Part shown: positions 55,473 through 63,318 of the stretch, in pieces
How the letters are laid out: the number at the start of each line of letters is the position of its first letter
Position numbering within the stretch: the stretch's first letter is position 1
DNA from: Alphaproteobacteria bacterium
GTDB taxonomy: Bacteria; Pseudomonadota; Alphaproteobacteria; DSM-16000; Inquilinaceae
Length of the DNA stretch: 64,000 nt
Direction: 5' to 3'
NCBI GenBank assembly: GCA_028277405.1
Contig: JANQGH010000071.1
Coordinates: 62,001-126,000 of the forward strand
Made by a program: the position numbers and the translations under genes
Notes under the pieces: model-generated
Databases searched by the model: none
What the model saw: only the letters and a program-made list of their open reading frames with translations
What the model was told of the DNA's origin: nothing

Positions 55473-55763
55473 ATGGAGATTCGAAATATTCGCCATAAGG
55501 GGTTGCGGAACCTCGTTGAGAAAAACAATGCCAAGGGGTTGCCGCAGGACAATGTGGCTAAGATCACTGATATCATTGCGTTTCTGATCGACATTGAAAG
55601 CATTGATGAGGTTTTCGATCTCCAGAAATACAAACCGCATCGTCTAAGCGGGGACCGCGCCGGGACATACAGTTTTCATGTCACGGCCAACTGGCGGATC
55701 ACGTTTAAGCATGATGAGGAGATCAACGAGCTATATGACGTTGATTATGAAGATTACCACTGA
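55473..55763 (+). CDS. higB: HigB-type toxin (RelE/ParE superfamily mRNA interferase)
   Basis: 96-aa basic toxin. Starts at ATG 55473 (MEIRNIRHKGLRNLVEKNNAKGLP), matching the N-terminus of HigB. Typical segments are VAKITDIIAFLIDIESIDEVFDL, YKPHRLSGDRAGTYSFHVTANWRITFKHD and YDVDYEDYH. A ribosome-dependent RNase in this family. It is followed by the antitoxin gene (21 bp), the usual HigBA order with toxin first. Confidence 0.9.
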   Translation: MEIRNIRHKGLRNLVEKNNAKGLPQDNVAKITDIIAFLIDIESIDEVFDLQKYKPHRLSGDRAGTYSFHVTANWRITFKHDEEINELYDVDYEDYH

Positions 55764-55784
55764 CACGCAGAAGGAGTACGAATA

Positions 55785-56078
55785 ATGGCGATCAAGATAG
55801 GTATGAAAGCGGTTCATCCGGGCGGGTTTATCAAACGCTCGGTCTTACCGGATGATCTGTCCGTAACCAACGCTGCCGATGTACTGGGCGTTGGCCGTCC
55901 AGCCTTGTCCAACCTGCTGAACGAAAACGCCAAGCTATCTCCTGAAATGGCATTGCGCGTGGAGAAGGCTTTCGGTGTGAAGATGGACACGTTGCTTAGG
56001 ATGCAGGCCCGCTACGATGCATTTCAGATGCGCCAGAGAGAACAGGAAATTAATGTAATGAAGTATATGCCTGCATAG
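55785..56078 (+). CDS. higA: HigA-type antitoxin (XRE family)
   Basis: 97-aa antitoxin with HTH: KAVHPGGFIKRSVLPDD, SVTNAADVLGVGRPALSNLLNENAKLSPEMALRVEKAFGVKMDTLLRMQ. The HPGxFIK start and LSNLLN helix are diagnostic of HigA. It neutralises HigB and normally represses its own promoter. Its stop is 30 bp before the Gabija-like ATPase gene, so the defence genes may be transcribed from the HigBA promoter. Confidence 0.92.
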   Translation: MAIKIGMKAVHPGGFIKRSVLPDDLSVTNAADVLGVGRPALSNLLNENAKLSPEMALRVEKAFGVKMDTLLRMQARYDAFQMRQREQEINVMKYMPA

Positions 56079-56108
56079 CACGGACTTTAAGCACAAGACG
56101 GCCAGCCG

Positions 56109-57704
56109 ATGACCATAAGACGTGTAATTGTTAAGAACTATAGGGCGCTAAAATCCGCTGATGTCAAACTCTCGGATAATCTCAACATAGTTGTTGGCGA
56201 CAACGAATCCGGTAAATCAACACTGTTGGAAGCAATCAATCTTGCGCTACGCTGTCAACTAAACCGCCGCCCCGCAGCTTATGAGCTTCACCCTTACTTG
56301 TTCAACGCACAGACCGTCGCCGAGTTCGTGAGAAGCCATAATGCTGGCAATCCTACGCCGCCGCCGAGAATTCTCATCGAGCTTTATCTCGCTGACGTGC
56401 CAGAAGTCGCGGATTTAAAGGGCTCAATCAACTCGGAGATGGAAGATACTCCCGGCATCAGTCTGTCGATTGAGCTAGATGATGAGCATTGTGCGGAGCA
56501 GTACCAAGATTACATTGCAGACGGCCCAGCTGTTAACAGCTTACCCATCGAGTATTATCACCTCGTCTGGCGCGGATTTAACAATGAAAATCTCAATGGC
56601 CGCTCGATACCGCTGAAATCAGCGCTCATCGACCCCAGCGCTATATCCAACACCTATGCCGCCAGCAAATACGTGTTGGAAATCGTCCGCGATTACCTAA
56701 CAAAAACTCAGGCTGTCAATCTGGCGCTGTCTTACCGACAGATGCGTGATGAGTTCCTGAATGATGACCGTATCAGGGCGATCAACTCCGACCTTGCCGA
56801 GAAACAGGGCGAAGTGTCCGATAAAACGCTCTCGATGGCTATGGACACGACTACGCGAGCAAGCTGGGAAACCGGCGTACTTCCCCACCTTGACGATATT
56901 CCGCTTACTCTGGTCGGTAAGGGGGAGCAAAACGCCATCAAGATCAAACTTGCTATCGCATCAAAAGAGGAATGCGACATATTTTTGATGGAGGAACCGG
57001 AGAACCATCTTTCCCACGCCAATCTGAACAAGTTGATTTCGCACCTCGCAAGCAAATGCGAAGGCAAACAACAGATCATCACAACCCACAGCAGCTTCGT
57101 GCTGAACAAACTTGGCGTCGACAGCGTACTCATGTTTAATCGTGAAGTCGGCATTACGCTTAGCGACTTGCCGGATTCCACAAAGAGGTATTTCAAGCGC
57201 CTTCCGGGTCACGACACACTACGTATGATTTTGGCCACCCGCTCCATTTTGGTCGAGGGGCCATCCGACGAACTCATTGTACAAAAGGCATTCTTGCAGG
57301 TGCATGGCTGTACGCCACTTCAAGCGGGGATTGAAGTAATATCAGTTTCTCTCGCATTTAGGCGTTTTCTCGACATTGCCGCCTTACTAAATCTTTCGGT
57401 AGCCATTGCGCGTGACAATGACGGTGATTCCGCCGGGAAGATGGCTCTTTACGCCGAATATGAAGGTAAAGACGGTATCAAAATCTGTATCTCCGCAGAT
57501 GATGACTGTCCCAGCCTTGAGCAACAATTACTGGCCGTAAATGGACGGGACAAGCTCAATAGAATGCTCGGGCGTCAGGACGCGGCAGACAGCGATCTTT
57601 TGAATTACATGAAGAAGAACAAAACAGAGGCGGCGCTCATACTATTTGAGAGCGATGAAGCTCTGACTATTCCGGACTACATCAAGAATGCCATTGCCCA
57701 ATAG
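56109..57704 (+). CDS. OLD-family ATP-dependent endonuclease, GajA-like (Gabija)
   Basis: 531-aa protein with an N-terminal ABC/SMC-type ATPase and a C-terminal TOPRIM nuclease domain. Walker A GDNESGKST at residues 30-38, Walker B FLMEEPENHLSH near 290, switch His in ITTHSSFVLNKL near 320. TOPRIM: Glu motif ILVEGPSDELIVQKAF near 382 and acidic motif ARDNDGD near 435. The order and the directly following UvrD-like helicase gene (17-bp overlap) match Gabija, a known anti-phage system in which GajA nicks DNA when nucleotides are depleted. Length is slightly below usual GajA. Confidence 0.85.
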   Translation: MTIRRVIVKNYRALKSADVKLSDNLNIVVGDNESGKSTLLEAINLALRCQLNRRPAAYELHPYLFNAQTVAEFVRSHNAGNPTPPPRILIELYLADVPEVADLKGSINSEMEDTPGISLSIELDDEHCAEQYQDYIADGPAVNSLPIEYYHLVWRGFNNENLNGRSIPLKSALIDPSAISNTYAASKYVLEIVRDYLTKTQAVNLALSYRQMRDEFLNDDRIRAINSDLAEKQGEVSDKTLSMAMDTTTRASWETGVLPHLDDIPLTLVGKGEQNAIKIKLAIASKEECDIFLMEEPENHLSHANLNKLISHLASKCEGKQQIITTHSSFVLNKLGVDSVLMFNREVGITLSDLPDSTKRYFKRLPGHDTLRMILATRSILVEGPSDELIVQKAFLQVHGCTPLQAGIEVISVSLAFRRFLDIAALLNLSVAIARDNDGDSAGKMALYAEYEGKDGIKICISADDDCPSLEQQLLAVNGRDKLNRMLGRQDAADSDLLNYMKKNKTEAALILFESDEALTIPDYIKNAIAQ

Positions 57705-58806
57705 TATCATTCTTGCTTCGGCAGGATCAGGTAAGACCACGGAAATTGTCACGCAAGCGTGCAGCAATGAATCAGATCGCGCGGCACTTGTGACATATAC
57801 GATTAATGGACGTAGCGAGTTTTCAAACAAGGCTTATAAGCAGTTTGGGGCGATCCCGCCACATGCCAGTCTTAACACCTGGTACACCTTTCTGTTGCGC
57901 CACTTTGTACGACCTTATCAGAACCACCTTTATGACCCCCGCGTCGTTGGCATCAATTTCAACCGAGGCCAGTCGGCGCGATTTGCTAAGGCATCAGATA
58001 TCGGCAGACACTATTTTTCAAGCCAAGGCCGATTGTACCTAGACAAAGTTGCGAAATTCGCGTGCAAACTTATTGAAACGACCCAAGGTCTTCCGCTTAG
58101 GCGAATTGAGCAGATATTTGGCCGATTATACATTGATGAAGCTCAGGATCTTTCAGGCTATGACCTAGAGTTTTTGGAACTCCTTCTAAAATCAGATGTG
58201 GATGTCACACTTGTTGGCGATCATAGACAGGCCACCTATACGACCAACGATAGCGCAAAAAATAAGAAATACGCCCGCGCCGGAATTGTTGCCAAGTTTG
58301 AGGAATGGGAAAGGGCGGGTCTTTGTGAAATCACCTACTTGACCCATTCTTACCGCTGCATCCAGCCGATCTGCGATTTTGCCGATCTCTTCTATCCCGG
58401 ATTTCCAAAGACGGTTTCCCGGAACAACAATGTCACGGGTCACGACGGGCTTTTTCTTGTTGGTAAGTCCGAGGTTGAGGCATATCGCAGTACCTACGGT
58501 CCTCAAACCCTTCGGTACAACCGCAGTCAGCTTGAAGTCTCAGGGAAGCCGATGAATTACGGTGCAGCCAAGGGCATGACATTTGAACGTACGCTGATCT
58601 ACCCAAATGGCCCGTTTCTTAGATATCTCAAAACAGGCAAAATAGAAGACGCTGGTAAGGAAATTCCCAAACTATACATCGCTGTCACACGGGCGAAACA
58701 AAGCGTCGCGTTCGTGGTGCCAGATCAATTTCAATCTGCGATCTTGGATAGATTTCGCGCAAGTGAACCGCAGCCATCGGACTCGGCACAAATGGTCCGC
58801 CCCTAG
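57688..58806 (+). CDS. UvrD-like helicase, GajB-like (Gabija)
   Basis: 372-aa superfamily 1 helicase. Walker A ILASAGSGKTTEIVTQ at residues 8-23, Walker B RLYIDEAQDLSGYD near 147, motif III LVGDHRQATYTT, motif IV-like YLTHSYRCIQPICDFADLF, motif VI KLYIAVTRAKQSVAFV near 330. It overlaps the GajA-like gene by 17 bp and ends in a terminator. It is shorter than typical GajB (about 490 aa); the accessory 1B/2B insertions seem reduced, while core motifs remain. Probably the partner that senses or loads DNA for the nuclease. Confidence 0.83.
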   Translation: MPLPNSIILASAGSGKTTEIVTQACSNESDRAALVTYTINGRSEFSNKAYKQFGAIPPHASLNTWYTFLLRHFVRPYQNHLYDPRVVGINFNRGQSARFAKASDIGRHYFSSQGRLYLDKVAKFACKLIETTQGLPLRRIEQIFGRLYIDEAQDLSGYDLEFLELLLKSDVDVTLVGDHRQATYTTNDSAKNKKYARAGIVAKFEEWERAGLCEITYLTHSYRCIQPICDFADLFYPGFPKTVSRNNNVTGHDGLFLVGKSEVEAYRSTYGPQTLRYNRSQLEVSGKPMNYGAAKGMTFERTLIYPNGPFLRYLKTGKIEDAGKEIPKLYIAVTRAKQSVAFVVPDQFQSAILDRFRASEPQPSDSAQMVRP

Positions 58807-58820
58807 CGGGCGGGCTTTTT
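58797..58820 (+). terminator. Rho-independent terminator after the Gabija-like genes
   Basis: CCGCCC-CTAGC-GGGCGG stem-loop overlapping the GajB-like stop, followed by GC and TTTTT. It would end the HigBA-GajAB transcript. Confidence 0.8.
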
Positions 58821-58831
58821 GTTTGGTAAAG

Positions 58832-58980
58832 GGCCGTTTCAAACCCTTCCAAAGCAGAAATCGTTTCAATAGCGACAGGCCGAGGGCGCGGAGCGCGATC
58901 CGCCCGGTTTCTGGCGGAATGGGATGAAAAGACCTCGGGCTTTGTGAAGGCCGTTTTCATCCCATTCCGAAGCAGAAACC
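58832..58980. repeat. Cluster of three related repeats with a long inverted repeat
   Basis: Copy A (58832-58863) and copy C (58949-58980) are imperfect direct repeats sharing GGCCGTTT and AAGCAGAAA. Copy B (58906-58930) is inverted relative to C; B and C include a perfect 15-bp inverted repeat (GGAATGGGATGAAAA at 58916-58930, complement at 58954-58968), extended to about 25 bp with a small indel. The cluster lies between the convergent GajB-like and MobA genes and may be a terminator, transfer-related site or small mobile repeat. Confidence 0.6.
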
Positions 58981-59018
58981 TCAAGCCGGAGAGCGTTGAA
59001 GGGTTGTAGTCCCTAGTG

Positions 59019-60302
59019 TCAGAATTCCGGTGATGGGCCGCGAGAGCGGGGCTTTGTGCGAGTTCTCTTGATCGGTTTTGCGTCTGGATCAAGTTGCATC
59101 TGTTTGTAAAACCGGGTGTCACGTTCCAGCTTGCGCCTGTCCTTCACATGTTGGCGGCGGATACCAAGCCTGAATATCTCGATATGGCGGCGTTCTTCCA
59201 GATGGCGAAATGCGAGCTGGTCTTTTTCCGTCCTGTCCTTGGCAAGCGCTTCTTCGGCTTCGCGCTGATTTCGCTGGCTTATTCGCCTGTGTTCCCCGTT
59301 GAGCCGATCCCACAGACCCTTTAGGCCCGTCCTGAACCGGGCCTGCCGCGTCCGGCTTGCTTCAATCCGCTGATTTTCTTGTTCTTCATTCAGGCGTTGC
59401 CGCTCCGCCCGTTGGCGCTGCACAAGCACCGTCCGGCGTTTCTCAAAATCTATCCCTATTTCCTGTGCCTGCGAATCCAATTCATGCCTAAATCGTTCGA
59501 GGACAGGCAGTATGTGGCCCGCGATCTGCTCTTTGGCCTTACTGACGCTCGGCAGGGCATCCACATTCCCAAGACGCTCGCGGACATCCCTTATCCTTAC
59601 GTCTGCATATTTAGGGACGGAATAAATCTCCCCATGCGCATCAATCCCGACGATACGGCCTTTCTTGTCCCCACGGGCCACCACATAGCCGCGCTCGCGC
59701 ATGGCGTGCAGAAAAGCAGCCCCGGAATCCGAAATCGCCCAAGAGTCCTGAAACGCAGTCTTGATGGCGCGGGGGTCTTTTCCAATCCGCTTGGCCTGTT
59801 GCCATTGCTCATGTGTGAAATTCTTGGGATCACGCTTGCTGCCGTCTGCCAAACCGTCCAGCATCGGCCAACCATGCTCAAGAAACAACTCCCGCGACAC
59901 GGCCTTAAGGCGCGGACGATCTTGGTACATATTGACGGCCTTCATATTGGCCGTGTCGATCCGCGACCAAACGCAATGCGCGTGACGACGGCCTTCCTTC
60001 TCATGAAAGACAATGGCGCGAGAATGGCCGGACAGCCTCAGCCTTTTCTCGGCGCGGTCTATCGCGTCTACAAACTGATCGGTGGTGACACGCGCCTGTT
60101 CCGGCGGGTTGACAGACAAGGAGTACAGGAATTGCCTGCATCGTGTTCCACAGCTGACCGCATAAACCTCGTTCAGCGCACCCATAAGGTTTTGCGAGGC
60201 AAAGCCGCGAAGCTCGTATATCTCGACATGCTCATTTTCCTCTTTCATCAGATGCAGCGCCAAATCCTTGGCCCCGCCGCGTGAATTACCTTTCAGCATC
60301 AT
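59019..60302 (-). CDS. Relaxase/mobilization nuclease (MobA/VirD2-like)
   Basis: 427-aa relaxase. The metal-binding histidine motif is in IVFHEKEGRRHAHCVWSRID (H100, H107, H109), preceded by KRLRLSGHSRAIVF. The N-terminus (MMLKGNSRGGAKDLALHLMK) is typical of MobP-type relaxases; a tyrosine candidate for strand transfer lies among the early residues. The C-terminal third is a long basic helical region (RQRAERQRLNEEQENQRIE...). It would nick the transfer origin for mobilization by a helper conjugation system. ATGA overlap with mobC. Confidence 0.88.
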   Translation of the reverse strand: MMLKGNSRGGAKDLALHLMKEENEHVEIYELRGFASQNLMGALNEVYAVSCGTRCRQFLYSLSVNPPEQARVTTDQFVDAIDRAEKRLRLSGHSRAIVFHEKEGRRHAHCVWSRIDTANMKAVNMYQDRPRLKAVSRELFLEHGWPMLDGLADGSKRDPKNFTHEQWQQAKRIGKDPRAIKTAFQDSWAISDSGAAFLHAMRERGYVVARGDKKGRIVGIDAHGEIYSVPKYADVRIRDVRERLGNVDALPSVSKAKEQIAGHILPVLERFRHELDSQAQEIGIDFEKRRTVLVQRQRAERQRLNEEQENQRIEASRTRQARFRTGLKGLWDRLNGEHRRISQRNQREAEEALAKDRTEKDQLAFRHLEERRHIEIFRLGIRRQHVKDRRKLERDTRFYKQMQLDPDAKPIKRTRTKPRSRGPSPEF

Positions 60303-60754
60303 GAGCCGTCCCCCTGTGCCTTGACGCCGAGAGCGGCAATCAGGTCTTGGCGCATGGATTGAACGGCTGCGCAGGCGGCGAATAGCTCTTGCTCCAAATC
60401 CGTCGAGACAGGCAACGCCCCCATATTCGCAGCCTTGGCGATCTGGTTCAGGTTCGAGGCAAGCCGGGATTGTCCCAAGCCGCCGAGCATGTAACCGAGT
60501 ACGGCCAGTTCCGCTGAGGGCTTGGGCTTTACCCGGCGTGTCGGTTTCCGCTTGGTTGGGGGCGGTTCGTCACCAGTAAACAGCCTGAGGCGGATATAGG
60601 CAGCAAGGGACAACGTACCCGCATCCCGATCCAGCCGCGTCCGTTCTTCTTCTGTGAAGCGGATTGAGAAGGGCGGCGGGGGCTTCTTCGGTTTCGCCTT
60701 TGAAAGACCCGCTGTTGCCTCTGAGAAGTCTTTGACCAATGCCGGGGCGCTCAT
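60299..60754 (-). CDS. MobC-like mobilization accessory protein
   Basis: 151-aa protein. The N-terminal RHH-like part is PFSIRFTEEERTRLDRDAGTLSLAAYIRLRLF, then a Pro/Lys linker (PPPTKRKPTRRVKPKP) and the conserved MobC helix LGGLGQSRLASNLNQIAKAANMG. Such proteins bind the transfer origin and help the relaxase. It is encoded just upstream of mobA with a 4-bp overlap. The transfer origin is expected in the upstream region from 60755 but is not identifiable by eye. Confidence 0.87.
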   Translation of the reverse strand: MSAPALVKDFSEATAGLSKAKPKKPPPPFSIRFTEEERTRLDRDAGTLSLAAYIRLRLFTGDEPPPTKRKPTRRVKPKPSAELAVLGYMLGGLGQSRLASNLNQIAKAANMGALPVSTDLEQELFAACAAVQSMRQDLIAALGVKAQGDGS

Positions 60755-61810
60755 AGCTCTGGCCCCCCGAAATCATCACCCACCAAAAGCTGTTGAGCAT
60801 TCTCCAAGTTTTGTAGCTGGTGTTCCCAATCGGCTAATGTCTCGAAAAGCGGGTTCGATGTTCCTAGCTTTAGGTCCACCAAATGATATCAAGGGCTTAG
60901 CTGGAAACGGCGGGCCCTTTCTTTTGGCCTGTCGCCAGAATGTACTCTGCAGTGAGAGGCACAGAAGGGTGCGAACTCGTCGTAGCGCAGCCACGTTCCG
61001 GTCCAAGCACACCTTAGAAATGACCTCTGACCCCCAAGATCACGGCATTTTCGAACTGTCACACGGCACTTAGGGGTGTCGTCCCTCGGCACTCGGTGAA
61101 AGGGTCTCCTGTGCAGTTGTCGCTGCACATATGCCGAGTTCGAACGGGACTAGACGATTGCTCCGTCAGTTCAGCCACACAGCGTTGCCACCGCGACGAT
61201 TGCTGGTTTTCGACAGACTGGGCCGTATGCGTAAGGTCACGTCAGCCGCTGTTCAGCTTCCGTACAGCGGACAGATAGATAAGGTCGCATCAAGCGACGC
61301 TCTCGATAAACCGCGGACCGTTAGATGGCATTCATCATCATTCGCGGCGAATTGCCGGTTGTCTCTATGGTTCGACTTCAGGCTGGCGACAAAGGCCTTT
61401 CGGGGCCGCTTGCGGTGCATGCCAGACATTTCATCTGTTTAATTGACACTCTGTCTTACACCCTCTACCGATTTGTTTCGTATGTGACCCAGCGCCACTC
61501 GCGCTATTCGGAGCCGCTCTGACGGATAGGTTTGTAACAAGATCAATCACGGGCGCGCAGAGCATGTAGCAGTTCGGGCAAGCGACATGGCGCCGACATC
61601 GGCGCAAATCATCGGCCCGTTCGCGCTTGCGATCAGCGAACGCCCGCAGCCGAGCCGGCGCTGTCCGATTCCCATCACCACGGTCGGCGGCTCTGCACAA
61701 GATCGCGTTGCCGACGACGGAGCAGAACCAACTCCGCATAGCTCGATCAGCGGAAAGGGCAGAGGAATACCCATCCAATGCATCGGGGATGGCAACGTTT
61801 CGGAGACGAC
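60755..61810. other. 1-kb stretch without a recognisable gene (probable right boundary region)
   Basis: Short open frames occur on both strands, but none has a recognisable domain, a good ribosome site and consistent codon use. The base composition rises toward the flanking chromosome. The element's right junction probably lies here. A tRNA-like fragment near 60851-60881 (GGGTTCGATGTTCC ... GTCCACCA) and a 9-bp match GGTTCGACT at 61369-61377 to the tRNA T-arm were the only hints. Decayed genes are possible. Confidence 0.5.
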
Positions 61811-63187
61811 ATGGCACAATCTGACGTTACCGGGAAGACCGCCGGACAGCTTGCAGTTGGCTTAGCGAATGGTCAGTTTACCTCCGTTGAACTCGTCAGT
61901 GAGTGTATCGCCGCCATAGAAAACTGCCCTGACCAGTCGGTTTTCATAAGTGTCGCGGCCGACCGTGCGCTTGAAGAGGCCCGGCAAAGCGATCTCCGGC
62001 GTCAATCTGGCGCCACGCACAGTCGATGGGATGGCATTCCGTTCGCCTGGAAGGACGCCTTCGATATGAGGGGCCTTCCTACCACCGCCGGATCGGAAGT
62101 GTATCGCAACGCGGAAGCAGCGACATCGGATGCCGTCGTCTTGGAGAACTGCCGCAAATTGGGTGCTGTGGCGCTCGGCAAGACAAACTTGTCGGAGTTC
62201 TGCTATTCAGGCTTGGGATTGAACCCCCACTTTGGCACCCCCGAGAATCCTCATGGAGACGGCGTCGCGCGTGTGCCCGGCGGTTCATCGTCGGGGTCCG
62301 CGATAGCTGTGGCAAGAGGTTTGGCGCCGGTCGCCATCGGAACCGATACTGCGGGGTCCGTGCGCGTACCGGCCAGCTTCTGCGGCGTCACCGGCTTCAA
62401 ATCCTCGCAAAACCGATATTCGAAGGCCGGTGTCTTTCAGCTTTCGAGCAGTCTTGATTCACTCGGCTGTTTTGGACGATCGGTTTCCGATCTGGTTCAG
62501 GTTGACGCCATGATGCGTGGCCTCTCGGAACCGCGCCTGGAAGCGATGACCTTGGATGAGATGTCGTTCATCATTCCAACGTCGATTGTCTTTGACGATA
62601 TCGATGCCGACATTGCCGACGCGTTCGACCAGGCCATAAGCACGCTACAGAACGCCGGGGCCACAATTGCGCGCGAGACGTTTCCGATCTTTGAACAGGT
62701 GACAAGGCTCTTTTCCAAGCATGGAACGGTGACGGTTGCAGAGGCATTTACACTGCATGAGGAGTTGCTGAGCAGTAGGGATGCCGCGCGCATGGATCAG
62801 CGTGTGCGAACCCGCATGTTGACAGCCAACAACTTCTCAACGTCCGACTATATCCGCTTGCAGTGGGAACGAGACAGGCTTCAGCACAAAACTGCCGAGA
62901 ACCTTCAGTCTCGTTTTCTGCTGTTTCCAACAGCAGCAATGACAGCGCCGGAACTGGAGGCCTTGGAAGCTTCCGACGAGTTGTTCGTCGCGACGAATTT
63001 GAAGGCGCTTCGCAACACTATGCTTGGCAACTATCTGGGGACACCCGGGGTCAACTTGCCGATCGGAAAGGACCGAAACGGCCTTCCGATTGGGGCCCTA
63101 GTCTCAGCACCTTTCGGGGAAGACGATCGTGTTCTTGCTGCGGCGTTGACCATTCAGGGTGTGCTGGCGGACCAGGCGGAGCGATAG
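61811..63187 (+). CDS. Amidase (amidase signature family)
   Basis: 458-aa amidase starting at ATG 61811 with GGAG upstream. Ser-Ser-Lys triad regions are visible: FAWKDAFDMRGLPTTAGSEV (Lys), RVPGGSSSGSAIAVARGLAP (first Ser) and GTDTAGSVRVPASFCGVTGFKSS (acylated Ser). Features of GatA are present, but no gatB/gatC are nearby, so it is a catabolic amidase such as those for allophanate, aryl or small amides. It is followed by a YheO-type regulator on the same strand. GC is lower than in the left half of the window. Confidence 0.9.
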   Translation: MAQSDVTGKTAGQLAVGLANGQFTSVELVSECIAAIENCPDQSVFISVAADRALEEARQSDLRRQSGATHSRWDGIPFAWKDAFDMRGLPTTAGSEVYRNAEAATSDAVVLENCRKLGAVALGKTNLSEFCYSGLGLNPHFGTPENPHGDGVARVPGGSSSGSAIAVARGLAPVAIGTDTAGSVRVPASFCGVTGFKSSQNRYSKAGVFQLSSSLDSLGCFGRSVSDLVQVDAMMRGLSEPRLEAMTLDEMSFIIPTSIVFDDIDADIADAFDQAISTLQNAGATIARETFPIFEQVTRLFSKHGTVTVAEAFTLHEELLSSRDAARMDQRVRTRMLTANNFSTSDYIRLQWERDRLQHKTAENLQSRFLLFPTAAMTAPELEALEASDELFVATNLKALRNTMLGNYLGTPGVNLPIGKDRNGLPIGALVSAPFGEDDRVLAAALTIQGVLADQAER

Positions 63188-63318
63188 ATGGCGTCGCCTT
63201 GCCTGGCTGATCCCGCTCGACCAGCCCTTGTCTGATGCACCCTCCGACGATTCCCAGACATGTCAGAGCCTTGGTGCCGATGGACCAGGCGCCGATCATC
63301 GATTAGGAGTGACATGGG

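Noticed and set aside
59379..60284. 301-codon plus-strand frame over the relaxase gene
   Set aside because: Antisense to mobA, whose histidine motif and MobC coupling are clear.
60851..60881. Possible second tRNA 3' end (GGGTTCGATGTTCC ... GTCCACCA)
   Set aside because: The T-stem does not pair and the spacing between TTCGA and CCACCA differs from the real tRNA by five bases, so it is not a clean repeat.
61369..61377. GGTTCGACT, a 9-bp identity to the tRNA-Ala T-arm (48521-48529) as right attachment site
   Set aside because: The flanks do not continue as tRNA sequence, and a 9-bp match in a few kb can occur by chance at about the 1 percent level. Kept only as a hint.
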